A DNA stretch of 64,000 nucleotides. It comes from Mangrovibrevibacter kandeliae (GTDB lineage: Bacteria; Pseudomonadota; Alphaproteobacteria; Rhizobiales; Rhizobiaceae). Within the stretch, counting starts at the first letter, position 1. Each line of letters starts with the position of its first letter. This document shows, in pieces, positions 1 through 8,087 of the stretch. The notes below the pieces were generated by a model, which was not told the origin of the DNA, did no database searches, and saw nothing but the letters and a program-made list of their open reading frames with translations. Location: the NCBI RefSeq assembly GCF_024519155.1, contig NZ_JANIFJ010000002.1, positions 186,001 through 250,000 on the forward strand, read 5' to 3'. Both the position numbers and the translations under genes were made by a program.

Positions 1-1
1 C

Positions 2-121
2 CGCAGCCTCGGCCTGTCGCTCGTCGACCGGGCGCCGGGACTGAAGCGCTTCTTCATCGACCAGGCCGCCGGCCTGAGCAGCGGGCCGACGCCGAGGCTG
101 CTGACGGGCGAGGCGATCTAG
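2..121 (+). CDS. UbiH/UbiF/COQ6-type FAD hydroxylase, C-terminal end only
   Basis: This is the last 39 codons of a gene entering from the left, ending in TAG at 119-121. The tail reads GLSLVDRAPGLKRFF followed by a segment with AAGLSSG and PRLLTGEAI. That pattern is typical of the C-terminus of flavin monooxygenases that hydroxylate the ubiquinone ring (UbiH/UbiF/COQ6). The FAD and substrate domains lie outside the window, so only the family can be proposed. It lies on the same strand as the sulfate operon, about 160 bases upstream of it. Confidence 0.6.
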   Translation, partial: RSLGLSLVDRAPGLKRFFIDQAAGLSSGPTPRLLTGEAI

Positions 122-160
122 GGCCTCCGGAATGAGGCTCTGCGGCTGGAGCCCGTGGAA

Positions 161-174
161 GGAAAATTGTTTCC
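161..174. promoter_or_regulatory. Short dyad upstream of the sulfate operon
   Basis: GGAAA-ATTG-TTTCC is a perfect 5-base-arm inverted repeat in the leader between the UbiH-like gene and DUF2849, an unusually AT-rich spot in this DNA. It could be an operator for the sulfur genes, but arms this short arise by chance. Confidence 0.2.
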
Positions 175-279
175 GCAACGTGCCGCAGAAGGCAAATCGA
201 TGTGCCGCGATGCGAGGCGCCTCCGATTATCTAGATGAGATCGCGTGCCCGGGTCACGCGGCGGCGTGAGGAGATCACC

Positions 280-624
280 ATGGCGACAGACGCAAAGGCC
301 GGCGCGAAGGGCAAGGGCCCGAAGCTGCCGGTGATCCTCAGCGCCAACCGGCTGCTCGAGGGCGACGTCGTCTACCTCACCGCTGGCGGCTGGACGCTCG
401 ATCCGGCCTCGGCGCGGATCGCCAGCGACGCCGAAACGGCGGCGGTGATGGAGGCCGAGGGCGCCGCGGCCGCGGCCGCCAACCTCGTGGTCGATCCCTA
501 TCTCGTCCCGGTGGAAATCGACGCGACGGGTTTCCCCCGCGCCACCCATTTCCGTGAGGCAATGCGCCAGACCGGGCCGAGCATCCATCCCGACATCGGC
601 AAGCAGGCCGAATACGCGCACTGA
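280..624 (+). CDS. DUF2849 domain protein, first gene of the cys operon
   Basis: A 114-residue protein of the DUF2849 family, small proteins found beside sulfite reductase genes in alphaproteobacteria. Their biochemical role is not known. The ATG at 280 is preceded by GTGAGGAGA about 6 bases upstream, which decides it over an in-frame ATG at 235. The N-terminus is rich in Ala, Lys and Gly; a compact beta-type core follows, containing LPVILSANRLLEGDVVYL and GGWTLD, then an acidic Ala-rich middle. Seventy bases separate it from cysI. Position suggests an accessory role in siroheme or sulfite metabolism, which is inference. Confidence 0.8.
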   Translation: MATDAKAGAKGKGPKLPVILSANRLLEGDVVYLTAGGWTLDPASARIASDAETAAVMEAEGAAAAAANLVVDPYLVPVEIDATGFPRATHFREAMRQTGPSIHPDIGKQAEYAH

Positions 625-693
625 GCCTCTATTGCCGCCGGCTCCTTAAGTCGTGCCGCCCCGACCGCAACCCGCCGCCAACCGAGGATCCCG

Positions 694-2367
694 ATGTACC
701 GCTACGACGAATTCGACGAGCGCTTCGTGCGCGAGCGGGTCCAGCAGTTTCGCACCCAGGTCGAGCGGCGCCTCGACGGCTCGCTATCGGATGACGAGTT
801 CAAGCCCCTGCGGCTGAAGAACGGGCTCTATCTCCAGCTCCATGCCTACATGCTGCGGATCGCCGTGCCCTACGGCACCCTCAACGGCAAGCAGCTGCGC
901 CAGCTGGCGCTGATCGGCGAGCGCTACGACAAGGGCTACGGCCACTTCACGACGCGGCAGAACCTGCAGTTCAACTGGCCGCAGCTGAAGGACGTGCCGG
1001 ACATCCTCGACCTCCTCGCCGACGTCGAGATGCACTGCATCCAGACCTCCGGCAACTGCATCCGCAACGTCACCGCCGACCAGTTCGCCGGCATCGCCAA
1101 GGACGAGGTGGAGGATCCGCGGCCGACCGCCGAACTCCTGCGGCAGTGGTCGAGCCTGCATCCGGAGTTCGCCTGGCTGCCGCGCAAGTTCAAGATCGCC
1201 GTCACCGGCGCCGAGCACGATCGCGCGGCGATCAAGGTGCACGACATCGGGCTCAAGGTGCGTCGTCATCCTGACACGGGCGCGACCGGCTACCAGGTGG
1301 TGGTCGGCGGGGGGCTCGGCCGCACGCCGATGATCGGCAAGGTCATCCGCGACTTCCTGCCGAAGGACGAGCTGCTCGCCTATCTGGAAGCGGTGATGCG
1401 CGTCTACAACGCGGAAGGCCGGCGCGACAACAAGTACAAGGCGCGGGTGAAGATCCTCGTCCACGAGATCGGCACGGAGGAGTTCGTGCGCCGCGTCGAG
1501 GCCGAGTACGCGCAGCTCGACGGTCCGACGGTGAACGCGCCGGAGTCGGAGGTGGCGCGCATCGCGCGCTATTTCGCGCCGCCGGCCTACGAAGCGCTGC
1601 CGGAGGACTCGGCGGTGCTCGACGCGGCACGGCGTGCCGATCCGGCACTCGATGCCTTCGTGGCGCAGAACGGCTTTGCCCACCGCCAGCCCGGCTACCT
1701 GGCGCTGACGATCTCGCTGAAGCCGGTCGGCGGCGTGCCGGGCGACATGACGAGCGAGCAGATGCGGGCCTTCGCCGACATCGCCGAGCGCTACTCCTTC
1801 GACGAGCTGCGGGTCACCCACGCGCAGAACCTCGTGCTGCCGCACGTCAGGAAGGACGACGTGCCCCGGGTCTTCGAGGCGCTGAAGGCGGCTGGTCTGG
1901 CGACCGCCAATTCCGGCCTCGTCACCGACATCATCGCCTGCCCGGGGATGGACTACTGCGCCCTGGCGACCGCCCGCTCGATCCCGATCGCGCAGGAGAT
2001 CGCCAAGAGCTTCGCCGACGAGAGGCGGCAGGCCGAGATCGGCCCGTTGCAGATCAAGATCTCCGGCTGCATCAACGCCTGCGGCCACCACCATGTCGGC
2101 CATATCGGCATTCTCGGGCTCGAGAAGTCGGGCAAGGAGAACTACCAGATCACCCTCGGCGGCGACGCCACCGAGGCGGCGGCGCTCGGCGAGCGCCTCG
2201 GCCCGGGCATCGACGCCGAGGCCGTGCCCGGTGCGATCGAGACGATCGTCGGCACCTACCTCAAGGTCCGCACCGACGGGGAGGCCTTCATCGACACGGT
2301 GCGCCGCGCCGGACTCGACCCCTTCAAGGCGAGCTTCGACGCCTATGTCGCGGGAGAGCCGGCATGA
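694..2367 (+). CDS. cysI: Assimilatory sulfite reductase hemoprotein subunit
   Basis: A 557-residue enzyme of the nitrite/sulfite reductase hemoprotein family, which reduces sulfite to sulfide with six electrons at a coupled siroheme-[4Fe-4S] centre. Two ferredoxin-like half-domains and two siroheme domains are recognisable. TSGNCIRNVT lies near residues 112-121. The cluster cysteines are C416 and C422 (CPGMDYC) and C459 and C463 (SGCINAC), followed by the GHHH segment. The length fits the single-chain alphaproteobacterial form. No flavoprotein CysJ lies nearby, so the electron donor must be encoded elsewhere. The stop overlaps the next start by 4 bases (ATGA), indicating translational coupling. 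Confidence 0.95.
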   Translation: MYRYDEFDERFVRERVQQFRTQVERRLDGSLSDDEFKPLRLKNGLYLQLHAYMLRIAVPYGTLNGKQLRQLALIGERYDKGYGHFTTRQNLQFNWPQLKDVPDILDLLADVEMHCIQTSGNCIRNVTADQFAGIAKDEVEDPRPTAELLRQWSSLHPEFAWLPRKFKIAVTGAEHDRAAIKVHDIGLKVRRHPDTGATGYQVVVGGGLGRTPMIGKVIRDFLPKDELLAYLEAVMRVYNAEGRRDNKYKARVKILVHEIGTEEFVRRVEAEYAQLDGPTVNAPESEVARIARYFAPPAYEALPEDSAVLDAARRADPALDAFVAQNGFAHRQPGYLALTISLKPVGGVPGDMTSEQMRAFADIAERYSFDELRVTHAQNLVLPHVRKDDVPRVFEALKAAGLATANSGLVTDIIACPGMDYCALATARSIPIAQEIAKSFADERRQAEIGPLQIKISGCINACGHHHVGHIGILGLEKSGKENYQITLGGDATEAAALGERLGPGIDAEAVPGAIETIVGTYLKVRTDGEAFIDTVRRAGLDPFKASFDAYVAGEPA

Positions 2368-2870
2368 CCGTCGTCACGCCCACCGGCGAGGTGCCGAACG
2401 ACTACGTCCGGATCGAGAGCGCAGACGATCTGACAACCGTGCAGGGCCCGCTCCTCGCGCCCCTGGCGCTCGCGGGTGCTGCGGTCGAGGCGCGCCGCAA
2501 CGACCGGCTCGGCCTGTCGGTCGCCAACGACACCAAGGTCGACGCCATTGCGCCGTTCTTCGACGCGATCGACCTGATCGCGGTCGAGTTCCCTTCGTTC
2601 TCGGACGGGCGCGGGCTGTCGCTCGCCAAGCGCCTGCGGCGCGCCGGGTTTGCCGGCCGCCTGCGCGCGTCCGGTCCGCTGATCGCGGATCAGTTCGCGG
2701 AGGCGCTCGCCTGCGGCTTCGACGAGATCCAACTGCCGGAGACGATGGCCGCGCGCCAGCCCGTGGCGCAGTGGCTCGCCGCCAAGGACATCGTTACCGA
2801 GCACTATCAGAGCGGCTATGGCGCGGATCGGAGCATCCTGCAGAAGCGCCTCGCCGCCCGGAAAGGCTGA
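2364..2870 (+). CDS. DUF934 family protein of the sulfite reductase operon
   Basis: A 168-residue DUF934 protein. The family is almost always encoded between the sulfite reductase and PAPS/APS reductase genes, and its function is unproven. The C-terminal half holds the conserved core: FPSFSDGRGLSLAKRLRR, then a segment with LRASG and DQFAEALACGFDEIQL. It lacks metal-binding cysteine motifs and membrane segments, so it is probably cytosolic. It starts inside the cysI stop and ends 3 bases before cysH, consistent with an accessory factor made in step with both enzymes. Confidence 0.9.
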   Translation: MTVVTPTGEVPNDYVRIESADDLTTVQGPLLAPLALAGAAVEARRNDRLGLSVANDTKVDAIAPFFDAIDLIAVEFPSFSDGRGLSLAKRLRRAGFAGRLRASGPLIADQFAEALACGFDEIQLPETMAARQPVAQWLAAKDIVTEHYQSGYGADRSILQKRLAARKG

Positions 2871-2873
2871 TCC

Positions 2874-3680
2874 ATGCTGGATGACCGTGCCGCGGGAGCC
2901 GCGGAGCTCGACACCGCATTCGCCGGTCTCGACCCGCTCGGGCGGCTGCGCCTCATCGCCGACCGGATGCCCGGCCGCGTGGTGTTCACCACCAGCCTCG
3001 GCATCGAGGACCAGATGCTGACGCACCTGATCTTCGCCAACGGCCTGCCGATCGACGTCGTCACGCTCGACACCGGCCGGCTGTTCCCGGAGACCTATAC
3101 GCTCTGGCGCGAAACCGAGGAGCGCTATGGCCGGCGCATCAAGGCGCTCTACCCGCAGGCCGAGGCGCTGGAGGCCCTGGTCGCGGATCAGGGCATCGAC
3201 GGCTTCTACATGTCGGTCGACTGCCGCAAGGCCTGCTGCGGGGTGCGCAAGGTCGAGCCGCTCGGCCGCGCCCTGAAGGGTGCGAGCGCCTGGATCACGG
3301 GGCTGAGGCGCGACCAGTCGGCCAGCCGCGGCACGCTCGACTACGTCTCCTTCGATGCGCAGCGCGGCCTCGTGAAGGCAAACCCGATCTTCGACTGGAC
3401 GCGCGATGAAATCGCCGCGTTCACCACGGCCGAGCGCGTGCCCGTCAACGGCCTGCACGCACAGGGCTTTCTGTCCATCGGCTGCGCCCCCTGCACCCGC
3501 GCCGTCCATCCGGGGGAGCCGGAGCGCGCCGGCCGCTGGTGGTGGGAGGACGAAGCCAGGAAGGAGTGCGGCCTGCATGTCGACGAGAGCGGCCGCGTGA
3601 CGCGCGCCCAGCCGTCGAGCCCGATCGCCGGCGCGCGCCCGGCGCATGGCGACGCCGCCTTCGAAAGTCTGCCGCAATGA
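2874..3680 (+). CDS. cysH: Adenylyl-sulfate (APS) reductase, thioredoxin dependent
   Basis: A 268-residue PAPS/APS reductase that reduces activated sulfate to sulfite. The [4Fe-4S] ligand set of the APS-type enzymes is present: C121-C122 (KACCG) and C204/C207 (GCAPC). The catalytic ECGLH motif has its cysteine at about residue 232. The N-terminal nucleotide-binding fold begins around residue 36 ([14 protein letters not shown]). The iron-sulfur cysteines indicate APS rather than PAPS as substrate, which agrees with the lack of an APS kinase gene after cysN. The final A and TGA overlap the cysD start by 4 bases. Confidence 0.94.
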   Translation: MLDDRAAGAAELDTAFAGLDPLGRLRLIADRMPGRVVFTTSLGIEDQMLTHLIFANGLPIDVVTLDTGRLFPETYTLWRETEERYGRRIKALYPQAEALEALVADQGIDGFYMSVDCRKACCGVRKVEPLGRALKGASAWITGLRRDQSASRGTLDYVSFDAQRGLVKANPIFDWTRDEIAAFTTAERVPVNGLHAQGFLSIGCAPCTRAVHPGEPERAGRWWWEDEARKECGLHVDESGRVTRAQPSSPIAGARPAHGDAAFESLPQ

Positions 3681-4579
3681 AGCACATGAGCCACCTGCAG
3701 CGGCTTGAGGCCGAGTCGATCTTCATCATCCGCGAGGTCGCGGCGACCGCCGACAATCCGGTGATGCTCTATTCCATCGGCAAGGATTCGGCGGTCATGC
3801 TGCATCTTGCGATGAAGGCCTTCGCGCCGGGCAAGCCACCCTTCGCGCTGCTCCACGTCGACACGACGTGGAAGTTCCGGGAGATGATCGAGCACCGCGA
3901 CCAGCGGGCGAAGGAGCTTGGCATCGAGCTGCTCGTCCACACCAATCAGGACGGACTGGCGCGCGGCATCAACCCGTTCGATTCCGGCTCGCGCGTCCAC
4001 ACCGACGTGATGAAGACCGAGGCGCTGAAGCAGGCGCTGGACAAGTACAAGTTCGACGCGGCCTTCGGCGGCGCCCGACGCGACGAGGAGAAGAGCCGCG
4101 CCAAGGAGCGCATCTTCTCGCTGCGCTCGGCCGAGCATCGCTGGGATGCCAAGAACCAGCGGCCGGAGCCGTGGCGTCTGTTCAACACCCGCAAGAAGCC
4201 GGGCGAGAGCTTCCGGGTCTTTCCGATCTCGAATTGGACCGAGACGGACGTGTGGGACTACATCGCGCTCGAGGCGATCCCGGTCGTGCCGCTCTACTTC
4301 GCCAAGCGCCGCCCGGTGGTGAACCGCGGCGGCACGCTGATCATGCGCGACGACGAGCGGATGAAGCTCCTGCCGGGCGAGGTGATCGAGGAGAAGATGG
4401 TGCGCTTCCGCACCCTCGGCTGCTACCCGCTCACCGGCGCGGTCGAATCCTCGGCCGCGACGCTGCCCGAGATCATCGGCGAGATGCGCGGCTCCCGCGC
4501 CTCCGAGCGGCAGGGCCGGGTCATCGACCAGGACGGCTCGGCTTCGATGGAAGAGAAGAAGCAGGAAGGCTATTTCTGA
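3677..4579 (+). CDS. cysD: Sulfate adenylyltransferase subunit 2
   Basis: A 300-residue ATP sulfurylase small subunit, which makes APS from sulfate and ATP with CysN. It has the PP-loop of the adenylyltransferase fold ([11 protein letters not shown], about residues 36-46), HVDTTWKF, the [15 protein letters not shown] loop and the C-terminal [20 protein letters not shown] tail that is nearly invariant in the family. The ATG at 3677 overlaps the cysH stop (ATGA), and the TGA overlaps the cysN ATG by one base. Length and motifs are normal. Confidence 0.96.
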   Translation: MKHMSHLQRLEAESIFIIREVAATADNPVMLYSIGKDSAVMLHLAMKAFAPGKPPFALLHVDTTWKFREMIEHRDQRAKELGIELLVHTNQDGLARGINPFDSGSRVHTDVMKTEALKQALDKYKFDAAFGGARRDEEKSRAKERIFSLRSAEHRWDAKNQRPEPWRLFNTRKKPGESFRVFPISNWTETDVWDYIALEAIPVVPLYFAKRRPVVNRGGTLIMRDDERMKLLPGEVIEEKMVRFRTLGCYPLTGAVESSAATLPEIIGEMRGSRASERQGRVIDQDGSASMEEKKQEGYF

Positions 4580-6240
4580 TGCGGGACGCCATCGCCACCG
4601 CTCTCGACGAGGAATTCGCCGGACCGGCCCCGGACGATGCGCTGATCCAGCCGCTGGCCGCGGCGCCCAAGGCCTCGCTGCTGCGCTTCATCACCTGCGG
4701 CTCGGTCGACGACGGCAAGTCGACGCTGATCGGCCGGCTGCTCTACGACACCCGCGCCGTCTTCGACGACCAGCTCGAAGCGCTGGAGCGCGATTCGAGG
4801 AAGTTCGGCACCACCGGCGGCGACCTCGACTTCGCCCTGCTCGTCGACGGCCTCTCGGCCGAACGCGAGCAGGGAATCACCATCGACGTCGCGTACCGGT
4901 ACTTCTCGACCGACCGACGCGCCTTCATCATCGCCGACACGCCCGGACACGAGCAGTACACCCGCAACATGGCGACCGGCGCGAGCCAAGCGGAGCTAGC
5001 GGTGATCCTGGTCGATGCGCGCAGGGGCATCCTGCCGCAGACCCGGCGGCACTCGTTCATCACCTCGATGCTCGGCATCAAGAGCGTGATCGTGGCGATC
5101 AACAAGATGGACCTCGTCGGCTTCGACCAGAGCGTCTTCGACCGGATCGTCGCCGATTACCGTGCGCTGCTGCCGCAGCTCGGGTTCACCGACGTCAGCT
5201 ACATCCCGCTTTCCGCCAAGAACGGCGACAACGTCACCACGCGCTCGCCCGCTTCGCCCTGGTACACCGGGGAGACGCTGCTCGAACGCCTGGAGAGCGC
5301 CGCGCCGCAGACGCTGGCCGAGGTCGACGCACCGTTCCGCCTGCCCGTGCAGTGGGTGAACCGGCCGAACCTCGACTTCCGTGGCTACAGCGGCACGATC
5401 GCCGGCGGACGCATCGCCGCCGGCGAGCCGGTGCTCGTGCTGCCCGGCCGTCAGACGGCGCGGGTGAGGGATGTCCTCGGCCCGGACGGCGAGGTCTCGA
5501 AGGCCGAAGCCGGCGAGGCCGTCACGCTGACGCTCGACCGCGAGGTGGACGTCTCGCGCGGCGACGTGATCGTCGCGGCCAGCGATACGCTGCAGGCGGT
5601 ACAGAGCGTCGAGGCGGACATCCTCTGGATGGTGGATCGCCCGCTTCTGCCCGGCGCGCGGCTGATCGCCCGGCTGGGCACCGCCCAGACGCCCGCCGGC
5701 CTGCGCGCCCTCGACCATGCGATCGACATCCACACCTTCGGGCCGCGCGCCGCCAACGCGCTCCTGATGAACGAGATCGGCCGCGTCACGGTCGGCTTCG
5801 ACCGTCCCGTCGTCGCCGCGCCCTATGGCGAGAGCCGCGAACTCGGCGCCTTCATCCTGATCGACGGCTTCACCAACGAGACGGTGGCTCTTGGCCTGGT
5901 GCGCACGGCCGGCACGGCGCCGGCCGGCGTCGGCCCCACGCTGGACGGCTCTGCGGCCGTGTCGTCGCAGAGTGCCGTGGAACGGGCGCGCGCGATCTGG
6001 TTCGGCCGGGCCTATGGCCGGGCCGAGCGTCGTGCCGGCCTCCTGCGCTACCGCGGGCTCGCCGCCGTGGCGATCGGCGTCCTCGCCTGGATCTTCGGCC
6101 TCGCGCTGCCGCTCGCGGCGCTCCTCGGTATCGCGGATTTCGCCGTCCGGCCGTTCCTGCGCCTCCTCGTCGACCAGCAGGAGGCGACGGTGGCGACCCG
6201 GCCGGACCCGAGCGAGGTCGGCGACGGCGCGGGAATCTGA
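4579..6240 (+). CDS. cysN: Sulfate adenylyltransferase subunit 1 (GTPase) with an unusual C-terminal extension
   Basis: A 553-residue GTPase subunit that couples GTP hydrolysis to APS formation by CysD. The translation-factor GTPase motifs are intact: GSVDDGKST near residue 41, the DTPGHEQY G3 motif and NKMD. Beta-barrel domains follow, ending near the LIDGFTNETVALGLV segment at about residue 440. Family members normally end soon after this point or continue into a CysC kinase. Here there is instead a linker, a basic segment (RAYGRAERRAG), a hydrophobic stretch at about residues 493-525 (AAVAIGVLAWIFGLALPLAA) and a charged tail. This looks like one or two membrane segments. No P-loop kinase is present. 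The ATG at 4579 overlaps the cysD stop. Confidence 0.93.
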   Translation: MRDAIATALDEEFAGPAPDDALIQPLAAAPKASLLRFITCGSVDDGKSTLIGRLLYDTRAVFDDQLEALERDSRKFGTTGGDLDFALLVDGLSAEREQGITIDVAYRYFSTDRRAFIIADTPGHEQYTRNMATGASQAELAVILVDARRGILPQTRRHSFITSMLGIKSVIVAINKMDLVGFDQSVFDRIVADYRALLPQLGFTDVSYIPLSAKNGDNVTTRSPASPWYTGETLLERLESAAPQTLAEVDAPFRLPVQWVNRPNLDFRGYSGTIAGGRIAAGEPVLVLPGRQTARVRDVLGPDGEVSKAEAGEAVTLTLDREVDVSRGDVIVAASDTLQAVQSVEADILWMVDRPLLPGARLIARLGTAQTPAGLRALDHAIDIHTFGPRAANALLMNEIGRVTVGFDRPVVAAPYGESRELGAFILIDGFTNETVALGLVRTAGTAPAGVGPTLDGSAAVSSQSAVERARAIWFGRAYGRAERRAGLLRYRGLAAVAIGVLAWIFGLALPLAALLGIADFAVRPFLRLLVDQQEATVATRPDPSEVGDGAGI

Positions 6241-6336
6241 AGCGTGTCGGAGCACGGCGCGGTGCATCGATGAGCGCGCCGATCTCCGTTCGACCTGCGG
6301 CGACCTGGAACACAGGCCGCCGAGGCGACGCGACCC

Positions 6337-6849
6337 TCAGCGTCGACCGTTCCGGCTTTCGTCGAGACCGCGCCCTTCGGCGCTCTCGGTCATGGCAGCC
6401 GCGGCCTTCCGTGGACTGAAGCCTGCGTCGAGAAGCTGATCAAGGGTCAGGGGACACTCGTCGGGCAGCGCTGGAACCTGGACGCCATGCTCCGCCAGCG
6501 CATCGGCCGCGTTCCGCCTGGCGACCACCCAGATCTTGGTCAGATCCAGCCGCTGCCTCAGCCCGGGAGAGACTGCGAGGACCGCATCGCCCTGAAAGCC
6601 GGACGCCTCCTCCACCCAATGGGCGACGGACGGCGCGCTGCCGTCGAACGCGATCTTGATAAGGTGGGCGAGTGTCTGGCGAAGGAGGCTCGAGATTTCC
6701 CGGATCTCGGAGCGCCCCATGTCCTCGATCTCCTCGGCCAGATTGTCGATGTCGAGGCGCGTGAAGCTGCGCGGCAGCGCTCGCAGCTGGGCGGCCTGAT
6801 CCTGCGTCCAGCGGTAGAAGTCGGTCTCGTGCTGCTGCGACGGGGTCAT
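6337..6849 (-). CDS. DUF29 domain protein
   Basis: A protein of about 170 residues in the DUF29 family, which is abundant in cyanobacteria and alphaproteobacteria and has no assigned activity. It carries the typical ETDFYRWTQDQAAQLR start, DIDNLAEEIEDMG, and a C-terminal SPRKAAA region. It is predicted to be helical and soluble. Two starts compete: the ATG at 6849, which matches the usual family length, and a TTG at 6864 with AGGAGG eight bases upstream. It is not part of the upstream cys operon, since the strands are opposed. Confidence 0.8.
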   Translation of the reverse strand: MTPSQQHETDFYRWTQDQAAQLRALPRSFTRLDIDNLAEEIEDMGRSEIREISSLLRQTLAHLIKIAFDGSAPSVAHWVEEASGFQGDAVLAVSPGLRQRLDLTKIWVVARRNAADALAEHGVQVPALPDECPLTLDQLLDAGFSPRKAAAAMTESAEGRGLDESRNGRR

Positions 6850-7034
6850 GGCGATCTCGTTCAATCCCTCACCCTCCTGAAGCAATTTATAGGACAGGCG
6901 AGAGCTCGCGCAAACGCTTCACCAAATGGCGCCGATCACCGTGGGCTCTGATCTCGGCTGCCGCCGGTTTCGGCATGGTGCCGATCCGCAGGCGGAGCCA
7001 TCTGGCGTGGCGTTGATCTGAAGGCGTCGTTGGA

Positions 7035-7220
7035 TCAGCCCAGGGTTCGCGCCTCCGAGGCCAGCATGATCGGGATGCCGTCGCGAATGGGGTACGCGAG
7101 CCCGGCCTGCTCGGAGATCAGCTCGTTCGCGTCCCGATCGTAGCGCAGCGGCGCCTTGGTCAGCGGACAGACCAGAAGCTCGAGCAGCTTCGGGTCGGGA
7201 CGGCGGGGCTCTTCAGGCAT
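7035..7220 (-). CDS. Trm112/UPF0434 family small protein
   Basis: A 61-residue protein of the Trm112-like (UPF0434, YcaR) family. It shows [17 protein letters not shown], an [19 protein letters not shown] core and an acidic C-terminus. In eukaryotes and archaea Trm112 is a zinc-binding activator of methyltransferases; bacterial members usually keep only part of the zinc site, and here a single cysteine remains. Its partner cannot be identified from the neighbourhood. It lies downstream of the LON-domain gene on the same strand and may share its transcript. Confidence 0.88.
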   Translation of the reverse strand: MPEEPRRPDPKLLELLVCPLTKAPLRYDRDANELISEQAGLAYPIRDGIPIMLASEARTLG

Positions 7221-7328
7221 GGACTTCGTGGCTCCTGAGCGGCGGCGCTGCCGGGATGCGTGACCGGTGCATCGCGCCGCACGGCAGGCTTCTCACGACA
7301 GCCCGCGCGCGCGCAACAAGGCAAGGCG

Positions 7329-8006
7329 CTACTGCAGCGTCGGACCGCCGTCCTCCATGCCCTCGCGCGCCAGCGCGATCTCGGTGATCGCCACCAGCGT
7401 TTCGGCACGGGTCTTCAGGTCGGACGCTTCGAGCAGCGCCTGCTTCTCCGCCGGCCCATAGGGCGACATCATGCAGAGCGCGTTGACCAGTGTTTCGTTG
7501 GAGGCCTTGGTGACGCTGTCCCAGTCGGCCTCCAGCTGGTTGGCGTCGAGATACTGACGAAAGGCGGACAGCAACCCGTCGCGGTCGACCTCCGCCGCCC
7601 CGTCGCTGAGGTCCAGATCCCGGATGAACGGCGCGATCCGGCAGGTGCGGTAGCCGGTCTTCACCGCCAGCTCCTCGGTCACCCGGAAGCGGCAGACGCC
7701 GGCGAGGTTGATGATGTAGCGACCGTCGCCGGTCTCCGCGACGGAGGTGATGCGCCCGAGGCAGCCGACCTGGCAGAGCTCGGGTTCGCCCGAACCGAGC
7801 TTCTCCCCATCGAGCCGCGGCTGGATCATGCCGATCAGCCGGGTTCCCGCGAGTGCGTCGTCGATCATGGCGAGATAGCGCGGCTCGAAGATGTTGAGCG
7901 GCATCTGGCCGCCCGGCAGGAGGAGCGCGCCGGTCAAGGGAAAGACAGCGACGGTCTCCGGCAGATCCCGCTCGCGTGCGTAGGTGATATTGCCCGCGTG
8001 TACCAA
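7329..8006 (-). CDS. LON peptidase substrate-binding domain protein
   Basis: A 225-residue protein made almost entirely of the N-terminal (substrate-binding) domain of Lon protease: VAVFPLTGALLLPGGQMPLNIFEPRYLAM near residues 19-47, then IGMIQPR and GCLGRI. There is no AAA+ or protease domain, so it is a stand-alone LON/PUA-like protein, common in alphaproteobacteria and possibly an adaptor. The start appears to be TTG at 8004-8006, giving MVHAGNITYARERDLPE, with GGAGA about 7 bases upstream. The nearest upstream ATG is out of frame. It follows the thioredoxin-like gene, 81 bases downstream. Confidence 0.85.
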   Translation of the reverse strand: MVHAGNITYARERDLPETVAVFPLTGALLLPGGQMPLNIFEPRYLAMIDDALAGTRLIGMIQPRLDGEKLGSGEPELCQVGCLGRITSVAETGDGRYIINLAGVCRFRVTEELAVKTGYRTCRIAPFIRDLDLSDGAAEVDRDGLLSAFRQYLDANQLEADWDSVTKASNETLVNALCMMSPYGPAEKQALLEASDLKTRAETLVAITEIALAREGMEDGGPTLQ

Positions 8007-8087
8007 CCACCATCTCCGTCAAGCTGCGGAGAACCTGGGGCGGCGGCGCCATTCCGCAAGGGACCGGCGCCGCGGCACGGCGCCCGT

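Noticed and set aside
784-2103. Long open frame on the minus strand opposite cysI (439 codons)
   Set aside because: It is a shadow of a GC-rich gene: Arg/Gly/Leu-rich translation without family features, fully covered by the well-supported cysI.
3868-4578. An open frame upstream of cysN that would give a 790-residue protein
   Set aside because: The added part overlaps cysD in another frame and shows no family similarity. The ATG at 4579 overlaps the cysD stop and begins a normal CysN.
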